Below, one piece after another: positions 8,825 through 18,383 of a stretch of 64,000 nt of DNA; the stretch's first letter is position 1; each line of letters opens with the position of its first letter. Source of the DNA: an uncultured Bacteroidales bacterium (GTDB lineage: Bacteria; Bacteroidota; Bacteroidia; Bacteroidales; Bacteroidaceae); contig CACZXN010000006.1 of NCBI GenBank assembly GCA_902785075.1, positions 1-64,000 of the forward strand, given 5' to 3'. A model generated the notes under the pieces. That model was given only the letters and a program-made list of their open reading frames with translations, ran no database searches and was not told the origin of the DNA. A program made the translations under genes and the position numbers.

Positions 8825-9157
8825 GCTGCAAAGAATGGAGGTGCTGCTTTTGGTCAAGAGATGATTATCCACAAAGGAAAACTTGTGCCGATAAAACGCA
8901 AGGATACCAACATAAATCAGTTCAGGGCTTTATGTGAGATAGAGGGTAGGTTGTGTGTGGCAGAATCGAATTCCCTTATTCCGTTTGGTCAATTCAAGCA
9001 ATTGTTACTGGAGGCAGGAGCCACAGAAGCGCTCTATATGGATATGGGTAGAGGATGGAATCATGCTTGGTATCGAAACAAAGGACAAGTGGTAGAACTT
9101 CATCCCAAGAAACATAATTACTGCACCAATTGGATTACATTCTATCAGGAGAAATGA
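8825..9157 (+). pseudogene. C-terminal fragment of a phosphodiester glycosidase-like protein
   Basis: The frame opens right after a TAG at 8822 and runs 110 codons. It has a KNGGAAFGQEM segment, a GQFKQLLLEAGATEAL segment, then MDMGRGWNHAWYR and a closing NWITFYQ. These resemble the C-terminal half of the phosphodiester glycosidase (NAGPA/DUF2233) family, in which an aspartate-glycine pair and a W/R-rich strand close the active site. The N-terminal half is missing, so it is probably a 5'-truncated relic, although translation could start at the ATG at 8861 (98 residues). It is flanked by the inverted terminator copies. Confidence 0.5.
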
Positions 9158-9207
9158 CATAGGAACGGGAACAATATGGTTTCTGGTTTCAAGATACAAT
9201 AATCAAC

Positions 9208-9239
9208 TAAAAGCACGCCATTAATGATTGGCGTGCTTT
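9208..9239 (-). terminator. Terminator of the GTPase operon, inverted copy of the udk hairpin
   Basis: Read on the minus strand, the stem AAAGCACGCCA...TGGCGTGCTTTT lies about 20 bp past the GTPase stop codon. The sequence is the reverse complement of the udk hairpin at 8558-8588, loop included, with a single mismatch. Confidence 0.8.
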
Positions 9240-9260
9240 GTTATGATTGGGTAGGGGGTG

Positions 9261-10406
9261 TTAGAACTTCACCTTCTTGAGCTCTTTCTTGAAGTCTTCG
9301 GCTACTGAGTTGGCATCTGTCGAACCGTTTGCTATTGCGGTCTTGACTGCGTTGTAGTAGGCGTATCCCATTCCTGTGGTGAGGAGGGATGCTGTTACAG
9401 CACTGATGGTGCCTCCGATGACAGATCCTGCTCCTGGAATGAGTTTGATGAGGCCGCGTACGACTGCGCGTCCTGTGATGGTGGCTCCTAGCACACCTGC
9501 TGCACTTGATACGAGGGTTGTGAGGAATGCGCGGTCGGCGTCGATCTTCATGACTTTTGTAATGCTTGCCATCATACCGATTTGAACTGGCGCCAGAAGA
9601 ACCGCATCACTGAAGGGAATGGGAGTCGCCCCAACTGCCGCAGCACTACTCGCTGCAACTGCAATGATTTTATCCACTGCTTTTTTTGTGATTTTCTCGT
9701 TTACTTTCTGTGATGCTGCAAGTGCTGCCTTAGCGATGTCGGGTACGATTTCGTAGGTGTGGTCGATGAGTTCCTCAAGGCCGAATGCGGGAATGGTTCC
9801 GATGGGGGTTTCGTAGGGTAGGGCAAGCACACGGATGACGTTCGTGGCATTGTGGCATTCTTCTTTCACGATGTTGTAGAAGTCGAGGGTGGTATCTACG
9901 GATTTGGTGAGTACGACTACGACGGGTATCTCTGTTGCCAATTCGTTGATGAACTCTATTTCTGCCTTTTCCACGCGCTTTCCATCGTTACTGATGCAGA
10001 ACCATGCAAGATGGATTTGCTTCTTCGTGTCGCCTTCTGCCTTACGTTTCTCTATCTCTGATTTCAGCTCTGAGATGATGGTTCGGTAGTTCCCTAATTC
10101 GAAGCCTTTGGTGTCGAAAATGTGTACCGGTTCGCCTTCTTTGGAGTATTCTTTGGTTGTCTGGGTGACGGGCTTACCTACTCCTGTCTCAGCAAGGTCG
10201 CCTTTGAATACTGCATTGACGAGTGTGCTTTTACCTACTCCCGTCTTTCCTGCGATGATGATGTTGACTTGACCGATTTTCTCAATAGCTTCATCGATGA
10301 TTTGCTTTATATTGAGTGCTTTGGCACTATCGGCAACCTCGTTGATGATGGGTGCCTTCTCCTGAATGGTTTTGGAGCCTTTGATGATGTCAGTAATCTT
10401 GTTCAT
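9261..10406 (-). CDS. GTPase with C-terminal hydrophobic domain (DUF697-like)
   Basis: The 381-residue protein has a GTPase domain with G1 GKTGVGKST (53-61), G3 DTKG (98-101) and a G4-like TKSVD (167-171). A C-terminal half follows with Ala/Gly-rich segments that could insert in or bind a membrane (for example AVAASSAAAVGATPIP and GAGSVIGGTISAVTASL), as in YcjF/DUF697 and interferon-inducible-type GTPases. Extra residues in G4 (TKSVD rather than TKxD) are unusual. It is the last gene of a three-gene minus-strand operon, 11 bp after the antiporter. A link to membrane or ion homeostasis is inferred from context only. Confidence 0.75.
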   Translation of the reverse strand: MNKITDIIKGSKTIQEKAPIINEVADSAKALNIKQIIDEAIEKIGQVNIIIAGKTGVGKSTLVNAVFKGDLAETGVGKPVTQTTKEYSKEGEPVHIFDTKGFELGNYRTIISELKSEIEKRKAEGDTKKQIHLAWFCISNDGKRVEKAEIEFINELATEIPVVVVLTKSVDTTLDFYNIVKEECHNATNVIRVLALPYETPIGTIPAFGLEELIDHTYEIVPDIAKAALAASQKVNEKITKKAVDKIIAVAASSAAAVGATPIPFSDAVLLAPVQIGMMASITKVMKIDADRAFLTTLVSSAAGVLGATITGRAVVRGLIKLIPGAGSVIGGTISAVTASLLTTGMGYAYYNAVKTAIANGSTDANSVAEDFKKELKKVKF

Positions 10407-10417
10407 GTTATTGGGTA

Positions 10418-12685
10418 TTAAGGATTAAACGAATTGATGAACTGTTTGAGCAGTTCGGTTTCTCCTGCAACGATGACGATGTCGTCGGGTTCGAACACTT
10501 CTTGTGGTTCGGGATTCATGAGGTAGTCGTTGCCTCGTTTGATTCCCATGACGATGCAGTGGGCTTCATTGCGTATGTTTGACTCGATGATGGAGCGACC
10601 GATCAGTGGGTTTCCTTCCTCGAGGGTGAAGTTTTCAAGGGTGACATGTTCGCGTGTATCGGGTTTCTCTTTCATGATGCTGCCATCGATCATCTGTTTG
10701 AACTTGTCGATTTGTTCGTCTGACCCTGCTACGACAATTTGGTCGCCTGGATATACATGTTTGCTTCCACCTGGTATGTTGGTAAACACGCCTGCACGTA
10801 TGATTCGTACGATGCTCACGCCCGAGTGTTTGCGTACGTTGAGCTGGCTGAGTGTTTTCCCGCTAAACGACGAGTCGGCAGGTAGGGTGAAGGTGGAGAT
10901 GTGGATATCGTATGGAAGCAGTGAACTCTCGAATGCTTTTGTGAAAGGACGGCGTTTGTCTGCCGACACTTCGCGAGCTGTGAGGTTTTTGTTGAACTGT
11001 TCCTCCAAACCGCGTGAACGTCGTTTGACGCTGCGCGACATCATGATGATGACAATGAGCAGCAATGATATGCCAATCAGCATACCTGACGTGAGGGTGA
11101 AGATACGAACGATGGCGTATGAAACGACTCCTACGCCGATGAGGATGCGTAACAGCAGCAAGCCTGCTAACCATGCTTTCTGTCCATTCCCCGAATTCCA
11201 TAGTATTTTGGCTTCTTTTGAGTTTCGATGTCGCGAAGCGATATTATATATAAAAGGTGAGCAGCTACCGATGATGATGACGAGTGCGATGATCTTCATG
11301 ACCAAGAGTGCTGTGTCGGGCTTGAGGAATGAGTTGAGCCACGTGGCTTTCGAGAGGATGAATGGGCAGATGGCTCGGAAATAGACGAGGTAGATGAATG
11401 CTGTGATGATGCCTGATACAATCATCGTGACACCTACCTTGCGCAGATAGGTCTTCCAAATGCTGTCGGACGATACGGTGTTCTTACGCTGTGCGTAGTT
11501 TTCGATGAAGAGTTTGATGCCAGGGCTGAGATGCTTGTTCAGGTAGTTCTCTGCAGGATCTGCGAGACGCATGATGAACGGTGTGAGGAAGGTCGTAATG
11601 ACAGAAACAGCAACGACGATAGGGTAGAGGCTCGATTCCGTTACGCCTGCTGTCTGTCCGAAGTCGGCAATGATGAATGCAAACTCTCCTATCTGCACTA
11701 AGGTGAAACCTGTCTGCAAGCTGACTTTGAGCGATTGACCAGAGAGCAGTGTTCCGAGGGACGCAAATATGATTTGTCCGATGATGACGGTGAGGGTGAT
11801 GATGACGATAGGTAACCAATATTGCAGCAACAACTCTGGATTGATCATCATGCCGACTGATACGAAGAAGATGGAACCAAATACATTCTTGATGGGCAAT
11901 ACGAGATGCTCAATGCGTTCGGCTTCGATGGTTTCTGCTAACACGGAACCCATGACAAAAGCACCAAGTGCAGAACTGAACCCAGCTCCGATAGCAAGCA
12001 ACACCATGCCGAGACAGAGTCCTATTGCAAAGATAGTGAGGGTTTCGTCGTTCAGGTGTTTGCGGAATTTCTTGAGGAACGTTGGGATAATGGCAATACC
12101 GACAACGAACCAAAGCACGAGATAGGCAATCAGCTTGCCAAGCTCCATGAGCAGCTGAGTTCCTGCAAATTGTTTCTCAACAGCAATCGAAGATAGCAGC
12201 ACCATCAACACCACGGCAAACAGGTCTTCGACTATCAGTATGCCGAATGCTACTTTTGCAAACTTATGGCTGCCGAGGTTCAAGTCCTCGATGGCTTTGA
12301 ACACAATCGTGGTAGAAGACATACAGAGCATGCCTCCGAGGAAGAGGGAGTTGATTTCGTCCCATCCCAGGATTCTGCCAAGTAGGAAACCGACAGACAT
12401 CATCCCTACAACGACGGTTCCGGCAGCAATCAGAGCAGTACTTCCGACCTGAAGCAATTTCTTGAAACTGAATTCCAATCCCATTGCAAACAACAGGAAT
12501 AAGACTCCAATTTCGCCCCACATATCAACGCTTGCTTCATCGTCAATCCATGACTGACCGCACATATATGGACCAGCAATCATTCCGGCTACGATGTATC
12601 CAAGAACGACCGGCTGTTTAAAAAACTTAAACAGCAAACTGGTGATTCCAGCAGTCAGCATGATGATGCAGAGGTCATGAATCAT
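10418..12685 (-). CDS. Cation/proton antiporter, CPA2 (KefB-like), with two TrkA-C domains
   Basis: The 755-residue inner-membrane protein starts with a sodium/hydrogen-exchanger fold (about residues 1-400, with GYIVAGMIAGP and MGLEFSFKKL). Further membrane segments follow between about 415 and 570. Then come two tandem TrkA-C (RCK_C) domains at about 600-675 and 680-755. There is no NAD-binding TrkA-N domain of the E. coli KefB/C type, so any ligand control would have to come through the TrkA-C pair. It starts 37 bp after the redoxin-like lipoprotein gene and is followed 11 bp later by the GTPase. Confidence 0.88.
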   Translation of the reverse strand: MIHDLCIIMLTAGITSLLFKFFKQPVVLGYIVAGMIAGPYMCGQSWIDDEASVDMWGEIGVLFLLFAMGLEFSFKKLLQVGSTALIAAGTVVVGMMSVGFLLGRILGWDEINSLFLGGMLCMSSTTIVFKAIEDLNLGSHKFAKVAFGILIVEDLFAVVLMVLLSSIAVEKQFAGTQLLMELGKLIAYLVLWFVVGIAIIPTFLKKFRKHLNDETLTIFAIGLCLGMVLLAIGAGFSSALGAFVMGSVLAETIEAERIEHLVLPIKNVFGSIFFVSVGMMINPELLLQYWLPIVIITLTVIIGQIIFASLGTLLSGQSLKVSLQTGFTLVQIGEFAFIIADFGQTAGVTESSLYPIVVAVSVITTFLTPFIMRLADPAENYLNKHLSPGIKLFIENYAQRKNTVSSDSIWKTYLRKVGVTMIVSGIITAFIYLVYFRAICPFILSKATWLNSFLKPDTALLVMKIIALVIIIGSCSPFIYNIASRHRNSKEAKILWNSGNGQKAWLAGLLLLRILIGVGVVSYAIVRIFTLTSGMLIGISLLLIVIIMMSRSVKRRSRGLEEQFNKNLTAREVSADKRRPFTKAFESSLLPYDIHISTFTLPADSSFSGKTLSQLNVRKHSGVSIVRIIRAGVFTNIPGGSKHVYPGDQIVVAGSDEQIDKFKQMIDGSIMKEKPDTREHVTLENFTLEEGNPLIGRSIIESNIRNEAHCIVMGIKRGNDYLMNPEPQEVFEPDDIVIVAGETELLKQFINSFNP

Positions 12686-12722
12686 AAGCAGTACTAAAGG
12701 CTATAGTGAAAAATAATTTGGC

Positions 12723-13886
12723 TTACTTGAGCAATTGCACCACCTCTTCTTCAAGAGATGTGGTGACTTGATCGCTTCGTTTCACCAATTCGTTGTTGCG
12801 ATTAATTAAGAAATAGGTGGGCAGATTACTCACTCCGTACATGTTCATTGCAGAACCATCGGTCTCATGAACACATATCCAAGGTAGCTTTTCGCACGAT
12901 AGTTTCCAGAAATGGATATCTTCGTCGAGAGCCACTTGATAAATCTCGAATCCTTTCGAATGATATTGCTCATAGAGTTGGCGCATCTTTCGTGTACGTT
13001 CAGGCGATTCGGGAGCCCCGTAAAGGGTGAAGTCGAGCATCACCACCTTTCCCTTCAAGTCGGTCAGCCGATGAATGGTGCTTTTGATATCGGGCAAAGC
13101 TACATCGATGAGACCAACCTCGCTGATTTTTGACTCATCGAGATTGACCACCTTTTGCGTTGTTGGAGCGGTATTCTCCATTCCTTGAATAGCCATGTTG
13201 CAAATCTGCTCCGTACGTTTTGCATCAGGATAGAGGCCGTCCCATGCTGTCGCAATGGTTGCATAGCATTTTACATCATCGCGATTGTAGAGGGGGTTGA
13301 ACAGTTGATAAGTGGAATGAAGGTCTGTAATCGATTGACACACGGCATAGTATGCGTATGCCTGTTGAGGCTCCTTGAAGATGTAGTTGGTCTTGATATA
13401 CTCTTTATAGTCCTTCAGTAGCGTGTTGATGCTATCGGTTATGTCGCCTGGATACATTGATGAATGTTGTTCGAGGGCGATGATCTGACCTTGCAGTTGT
13501 GACTGCAGTTGTGCAATCTCTTTAATTTTCTGACTATTGTACGACCCTTCAACGCTGTAGTCGCTGCTGAATTTGGAACGCTGGGCAGTGAAGGCGACCG
13601 TTTCTGTGGAGTCGATCGAAAAGTTGATACGTTCTTCGCCAAGACGGAGTGCATAAAACTCCGGGTTGGAAGGTGCGTCGGCTTTGAATTGAAACAGCCC
13701 GTCTGCCTTGAGCTTGACTGAGTCGATAGCTTGAATACCCTCAAGGGTCATTGCTTCCAGATACAACATTTCTCCCTTCGCTTCCTCGACAGCTCCTTCA
13801 ACGCAAAACTGAGGTTGATTGTTGCATGAAGTGAACGCAATTGCTCCTGCCAAGCTGATGAAATATGTGAATGTCTTGATGTTCAT
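12723..13886 (-). CDS. DUF4369/redoxin-like lipoprotein without CXXC
   Basis: The 387-residue protein has a lipoprotein signal ending FTSC (C21), a DUF4369-like beta domain (about 25-120), a helical spacer and a C-terminal TlpA-type thioredoxin fold (about 250-387). At the place of WATWCGPC it reads LYGAPESPE, so both active-site Cys are absent and it is unlikely to be a thiol oxidoreductase. Two later Cys (CEKLPWIC) are not in the usual position. It is the first gene of the operon with the antiporter and GTPase. The start is supported by the promoter at 13915-13922. Confidence 0.78.
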   Translation of the reverse strand: MNIKTFTYFISLAGAIAFTSCNNQPQFCVEGAVEEAKGEMLYLEAMTLEGIQAIDSVKLKADGLFQFKADAPSNPEFYALRLGEERINFSIDSTETVAFTAQRSKFSSDYSVEGSYNSQKIKEIAQLQSQLQGQIIALEQHSSMYPGDITDSINTLLKDYKEYIKTNYIFKEPQQAYAYYAVCQSITDLHSTYQLFNPLYNRDDVKCYATIATAWDGLYPDAKRTEQICNMAIQGMENTAPTTQKVVNLDESKISEVGLIDVALPDIKSTIHRLTDLKGKVVMLDFTLYGAPESPERTRKMRQLYEQYHSKGFEIYQVALDEDIHFWKLSCEKLPWICVHETDGSAMNMYGVSNLPTYFLINRNNELVKRSDQVTTSLEEEVVQLLK

Positions 13887-13914
13887 GATGAATCACTTGT
13901 TGCTTTTGTGAGCG

Positions 13915-13922
13915 CAAAATTA
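13915..13922 (-). promoter_or_regulatory. Promoter of the redoxin/antiporter/GTPase operon, -7 box TAATTTTG
   Basis: The minus strand reads TAATTTTG 28 bp before the start codon at 13886. Confidence 0.65.
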
Positions 13923-14003
13923 GTAAAAAAAGTGAAAAGTGAAAAGTGAAAAATGAAAAATATGAAGAAAAACGTAAATAGTAAATTGCTAAATGGTAAA
14001 TTA
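13923..14003 (+). repeat. GTGAAAA and TAAATTG/TAAATGG heptamer arrays
   Basis: Several consecutive GTGAAAA-type units (about 13930-13958) are followed by AAATAGT, AAATTGC, TAAATGG and TAAATTA units just upstream of the pnp promoter. Confidence 0.6.
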
Positions 14004-14008
14004 TTTGT

Positions 14009-14016
14009 ATCTTTGC
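14009..14016 (+). promoter_or_regulatory. pnp promoter, -7 box TATCTTTG
   Basis: TATCTTTG matches TAnnTTTG and lies 41 bp before the pnp ATG. The short AT-rich leader shows no strong hairpin of the kind that autoregulates pnp in enterobacteria. Confidence 0.7.
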
Positions 14017-14057
14017 ACGATTTTTTATGTTATAACATATATATTTAAGTTTAAAAG

Positions 14058-16394
14058 ATGAATGTAATTACGAAGACAGTCTCATTGCCTGACGGACGTG
14101 AAATCAGCATTGAGACAGGAAAGTTGGCAAAACAAGCCGATGGTTCTGTGATGCTCCGTATGGGCAACACTATGCTCCTGGCCACTGTTTGTGCCGCAAA
14201 AGATGCCGTACCAGGAACAGATTTTATGCCACTCCAGGTAGAGTATCGTGAAAAGTATGCCGCAAACGGCCGATTCCCTGGAGGTTTTACAAGACGTGAA
14301 GGCAAGCCATCAGACGAGGAAATCCTCACATGCCGTCTTGTCGATCGCGCACTCCGTCCTCTGTTCCCTTCAAACTATCATGCAGAGGTGTATGTAAATG
14401 TGATTCTTTTCTCTGCAGACGGAGTTGATATGCCAGACGCACTCGCAGGATTCGCTGCATCAGCTGCTTTGGCATGTTCGGATATCCCATTCGAGGGTCC
14501 TATTTCTGAAGTACGTGTAGCTCGTATCAATGGTGAGTTTGTGATCAATCCTACGTTCGAGCAGCTGAAAGAAGCAGATATGGATCTGATGGTAGGAGCA
14601 ACTGAAGAGAACATTATGATGGTTGAGGGTGAGATGAAGGAAGTGAGCGAACTTGATTTGCTTGAAGCATTGAAGGCTGCTCATGCTGCCATCAAACCTC
14701 AATGTCAGATACAGAAAGAACTCATGAAGGAACTCGGCACTGATGTGAAGCGCGAGTATTGTCATGAGGTAAACGATGAGGAACTTCGTGAGGCAGTCAA
14801 GAACGAATGCTATCAGAAGGCTTATGATGTGACTAAGCAGGGACTTGAGAAACATCAGCGTGCAGATGCATTCGAGGCTATCCGTGAGGAATTCAAAGAG
14901 GCTTATGCTGCTGCTCATCCAGACCTCTCAGAGGATGAACTTGAAGAGAAGAATACCTTGGTTGACAGATACTATGCTGACGTTGAGCGTGATGCGATGC
15001 GTCGTTGTATCCTTGATGAAGGCATCCGTCTGGATGGACGTAAGACCACTGACATCCGTCCGATTTGGTGTGAGGTAAGTCCACTCCCAGGACCTCATGG
15101 TTCTGCTATCTTTACTCGTGGAGAAACTCAGGCTCTCGCAACTGCTACACTCGGTACGAAACTTGACGAGAAACTTGTTGATGGTGCACTCGAGCGTTAC
15201 AACATGAAATTCTTGCTCCACTATAACTTCCCTCCATTCTCTACCGGTGAGGCTAAAGCTCAACGTAGCACGGGACGTCGTGAGATCGGTCATGGTCATC
15301 TTGCTTGGCGTGGTATCAAGGGCCAACTTCCTGATGACTTCCCTTACACTGTTCGTGTCGTAAGTGATGTACTCGAGTCAAACGGTTCTTCTTCTATGGC
15401 AACCACTTGTGCAGGAACCCTCGCTTTGATGGATGCAGGTGTGCCAATCAAGAATCCTGTTGCAGGTATTGCGATGGGTTTGATTAAGAATCCTGGAGAG
15501 GAGAAGTATGCTATCCTTAGCGATATCCTTGGTGATGAAGACCACCTCGGAGATATGGACTTCAAGACAACAGGTACTGTCAATGGTATCACTGCTACTC
15601 AGATGGATATCAAGTGTGACGGTCTTTCTTACGAAATACTTGAGAAGGCATTGATGCAGGCAAAGGCTGGTCGTGAGCATATCATGGGTGAGATGATGAA
15701 GACGATTTCTGAACCTCGTCCAGACTTCAAGCCACACGTACCACGTATCGAGCAACTCATCATTCCTAAGGATATGATTGGTGCCGTTATAGGTCCTGGT
15801 GGTAAGATTATTCAGGCAATGCAGGAGGAGACTCAAACCGTTATCACTATCGATGAGGAAGACGGTGTAGGTAAGGTTCAGGTTTCAGCTCCTAACAAGG
15901 ATGCTATCCAGCTTGCACTCAAGAAGATAAAGGCAATCGTTGCCGTTCCTGAGGTAGGAACTGTTTATCAGTGTAAGGTTAAGTCAATCATGCCTTATGG
16001 TTGTTTCGTTGAGTTCCTGCCTGGTAAGGAAGGATTGCTCCACATTTCAGAAATTGACTGGAAGCGTTTCGAGACAATGGAAGAGACAGGTATCAAAGAG
16101 GATGATGAACTCGAAGTGAAGTTGCTCGATATCGATCCTAAGACAGGTAAGTTCAAGTTGTCACGTCGTGCTTTGCTTGAAAAGCCAGAAGGTTACGTTG
16201 AACGTCCGGAACGCCCAGCTCGTGGTGAGAAGGGTGGTCGTGGAGAACGTGGAGAGCGTGGCGACCGTCGCGAGCGTCGTGGTCATGGTGATCGTTCTCA
16301 TCGTCAGGAGTCTCGTCACTCGGATGCTCCCAAGGGAGAATCATCTGAGTCTTCAGAGATTGGCGTAAAGAGTGCCCTCGACGATTTGTTGTAA
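14058..16394 (+). CDS. pnp: Polynucleotide phosphorylase
   Basis: PNPase degrades RNA 3' to 5' by phosphorolysis and can add tails in reverse. The 778 residues contain two RNase PH domains (about 1-210 and 320-550) split by a helical linker. The KH domain has [15 protein letters not shown] near 580, the S1 domain spans about 630-705, and a basic tail is rich in RGERG and RRERR that probably binds RNA. The length is slightly above the usual 700-750 because of this tail. It has its own promoter and is followed by a clear terminator. Confidence 0.96.
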   Translation: MNVITKTVSLPDGREISIETGKLAKQADGSVMLRMGNTMLLATVCAAKDAVPGTDFMPLQVEYREKYAANGRFPGGFTRREGKPSDEEILTCRLVDRALRPLFPSNYHAEVYVNVILFSADGVDMPDALAGFAASAALACSDIPFEGPISEVRVARINGEFVINPTFEQLKEADMDLMVGATEENIMMVEGEMKEVSELDLLEALKAAHAAIKPQCQIQKELMKELGTDVKREYCHEVNDEELREAVKNECYQKAYDVTKQGLEKHQRADAFEAIREEFKEAYAAAHPDLSEDELEEKNTLVDRYYADVERDAMRRCILDEGIRLDGRKTTDIRPIWCEVSPLPGPHGSAIFTRGETQALATATLGTKLDEKLVDGALERYNMKFLLHYNFPPFSTGEAKAQRSTGRREIGHGHLAWRGIKGQLPDDFPYTVRVVSDVLESNGSSSMATTCAGTLALMDAGVPIKNPVAGIAMGLIKNPGEEKYAILSDILGDEDHLGDMDFKTTGTVNGITATQMDIKCDGLSYEILEKALMQAKAGREHIMGEMMKTISEPRPDFKPHVPRIEQLIIPKDMIGAVIGPGGKIIQAMQEETQTVITIDEEDGVGKVQVSAPNKDAIQLALKKIKAIVAVPEVGTVYQCKVKSIMPYGCFVEFLPGKEGLLHISEIDWKRFETMEETGIKEDDELEVKLLDIDPKTGKFKLSRRALLEKPEGYVERPERPARGEKGGRGERGERGDRRERRGHGDRSHRQESRHSDAPKGESSESSEIGVKSALDDLL

Positions 16395-16413
16395 AATCAA
16401 CTTAATTTATTCA

Positions 16414-16447
16414 TAAATCCCCTCTCGCATGAGGGGGGATTTCATTT
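16414..16447 (+). terminator. pnp terminator
   Basis: AAATCCCCTC pairs with GAGGGGGGATTT around a short loop, followed by a T-rich run. Confidence 0.75.
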
Positions 16448-16461
16448 TAATCAATACCAAC

Positions 16462-17292
16462 ATGAAGAAGATACTCATTCCTATCGCATGCATTATTGCA
16501 ACATCGTTTATGATTGCTTGTGGAATCGTACCTGATAATTCATCAACCAACGATTCCGATTCTCTGGTTCTTGACTCTATCGCTTTGGGTGATATGGAGT
16601 TTAAAACGGAAACTAAAGAGTTTACGGACAGCCTTGAACAAAACGATGTTAACATCAGCTATACGCTCAATCTTGATGTTCCTGTTTCTGGCAATCCAGT
16701 ATTGGTCGATTCTATTAAAAAATGGATGCATGGCTTGCTGGGTAAGTCTTATGAGGGCGAAGTTAACTTCAACGACGAAATGCTCAACCACTATGCTCAG
16801 GAGTACTTCCAGGATTGCGATGAAGAAGGTATGTTTGACGGCTTTGGTGCTTATCTCGAACTCAATGTAACGATGGCAACCGATAGTGCCGACTTCGTCT
16901 CTTATCAGGTATCAGGTTATGACTATACAGGTGGCGCACATGGAATGCCTTTCTTCTATGGAGTGACATTCGACAAGGAGGACGGTTCGAGGTTGGGTTG
17001 GGAACTTTTTGCAGATACCACCCAGTTGGCTCCAATTGTCAAGCAGCATATTGCAAGCTATTTCGACGAAACAGATCCTGAATCAGCTCTCGAGGAGTGT
17101 CTGTTCGATGGTGTTTACGACGATTTTCCTTTGCCATATAGCGATCCTTGGTTAGAAGCTGATGGTGTTAGATTCGTCTATAGTGCTTACGAAATTGCTC
17201 CTTTTGTAGCTGGTATGCCTGAATGTACGATTCCATACAAGAAAGTAGAAAAGTATCTCTCTGATAAGGCAAAGAAACTGCTCCAAAAGTAA
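16462..17292 (+). CDS. DUF3298/DUF4163-type lipoprotein
   Basis: The 276-residue lipoprotein has a signal peptide with lipobox MIAC. It then has an N-terminal beta region (about 45-140) and a C-terminal part with YDYTGGAHGMPFF and GVTFDKEDGSRLGWELF. The TGGAHG motif and this order are characteristic of RsiV-like DUF4163 plus DUF3298 proteins, which in Bacteroidetes are envelope proteins of unknown role. The frame is open from 16429, but the ATG at 16462 fits the signal peptide. It lies 67 bp after pnp, past the terminator. Confidence 0.75.
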   Translation: MKKILIPIACIIATSFMIACGIVPDNSSTNDSDSLVLDSIALGDMEFKTETKEFTDSLEQNDVNISYTLNLDVPVSGNPVLVDSIKKWMHGLLGKSYEGEVNFNDEMLNHYAQEYFQDCDEEGMFDGFGAYLELNVTMATDSADFVSYQVSGYDYTGGAHGMPFFYGVTFDKEDGSRLGWELFADTTQLAPIVKQHIASYFDETDPESALEECLFDGVYDDFPLPYSDPWLEADGVRFVYSAYEIAPFVAGMPECTIPYKKVEKYLSDKAKKLLQK

Positions 17293-17297
17293 CGAAG

Positions 17298-18383
17298 CTA
17301 TATCTGCTGAAACAAAGCAGATAGTGTTGTTTCGATATTCTTTTTTGCAACTTCAGGTCTCATCGCTTCAGCCAATGATAGGTCGGGTGGTGAGACCTGA
17401 ATAATTTTATCCCAAGGAAACATTCCGTTAATGACCTCTGGCACTGATTCGTGCGCCTCATTATTAACTGACATCTTTAATTCCTTGCTTATCTGTCCGC
17501 AAATGGCAAAGCAAGGTATCCCCAACTCTTTTGCTTTCAACGCGATACCGTATGGGGCTTTTCCTTGAAGTGTTTGGCTGTCTATTTTTCCTTCGCCAGT
17601 AATGACCAACGAAGCATCAGCTAGGTGTGTCTTGAAGTCATAGAGGTCTAATAGCCAATCGATGCCTTGAACCATTCTGTGGTGCTTCATGGTCATCAAT
17701 GCAGCTCCGATTCCGCCTGCTGCTCCAGCTCCAGGCAGATTGATAATTGATGTGCCCGTAGTGTTTTCCAACTCTTTTCCGAAAGCAAGGTTTCGAGCCT
17801 CCAACTGAGGCAACATGTCCTCTGTAGCTCCTTTCTGGCGTGCAAACATATACGTGGCACCAGTAGGACCGCAGAGTGGGGCAGATACATCTGAGGCAAT
17901 GATAAACTCGCATTCATCAAGGTGTGGAGTTCCTTTCAGCGCTTCCAATAATCCGCGTCCGCAGTCGTTTGTGGACGAGCCTCCTAATCCGATAATCAGG
18001 TGGCCGATGCCTTTCGAAATGAGCTGGCGTATCATCTCGCCCACTCCGTAGCTGCTGGTCATCTGTGGATTGCGTTCGTTTGGAGCCAGTCGAGTCAGGC
18101 CTATCGTGGATGCAACGTCCATCACACCCCATTTTTCGTCAATCACTCCATAGTGGGTGCGTATCGTTCTCATCAGAGCATCATGACCATCAGTTTCTAT
18201 CCATTTACCACCTTTTGCTTTGGTTACGGTTTCAGCAAATCCTTCCCCTCCATCCGAAATGGCAAGCACTTTCGTAGCCACCTTTGGTTGGGTGGAGCGG
18301 ATTGCTGCGCAAACGGCTTCAGCTACTTCGAGGCTGGTCAGCGATCCTTTAAAAGAATCTGTTGCGATGATAATCTTTTCCAC
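17298..18383 (-). CDS. Glycerate kinase
   Basis: Glycerate kinase of the GarK/GlxK family phosphorylates D-glycerate with ATP. Family motifs seen are IIIATDSFKGSL at the front, SDGGEG, then GLGGSSTNDCG and NLPGAGAAGG. The natural N-terminus is the GTG at 18383, which puts IIIATDSFKGS right at the start as in relatives; an ATG at 18422 would add 13 unrelated residues. The gene begins inside the end of the upstream K+ channel gene (35-bp overlap). Near its own stop, ATCTGCT (17302-17308) pairs with AGCAGAT (17316-17322), but there is no T run, so termination there is doubtful. Confidence 0.88.
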   Translation of the reverse strand: MEKIIIATDSFKGSLTSLEVAEAVCAAIRSTQPKVATKVLAISDGGEGFAETVTKAKGGKWIETDGHDALMRTIRTHYGVIDEKWGVMDVASTIGLTRLAPNERNPQMTSSYGVGEMIRQLISKGIGHLIIGLGGSSTNDCGRGLLEALKGTPHLDECEFIIASDVSAPLCGPTGATYMFARQKGATEDMLPQLEARNLAFGKELENTTGTSIINLPGAGAAGGIGAALMTMKHHRMVQGIDWLLDLYDFKTHLADASLVITGEGKIDSQTLQGKAPYGIALKAKELGIPCFAICGQISKELKMSVNNEAHESVPEVINGMFPWDKIIQVSPPDLSLAEAMRPEVAKKNIETTLSALFQQI

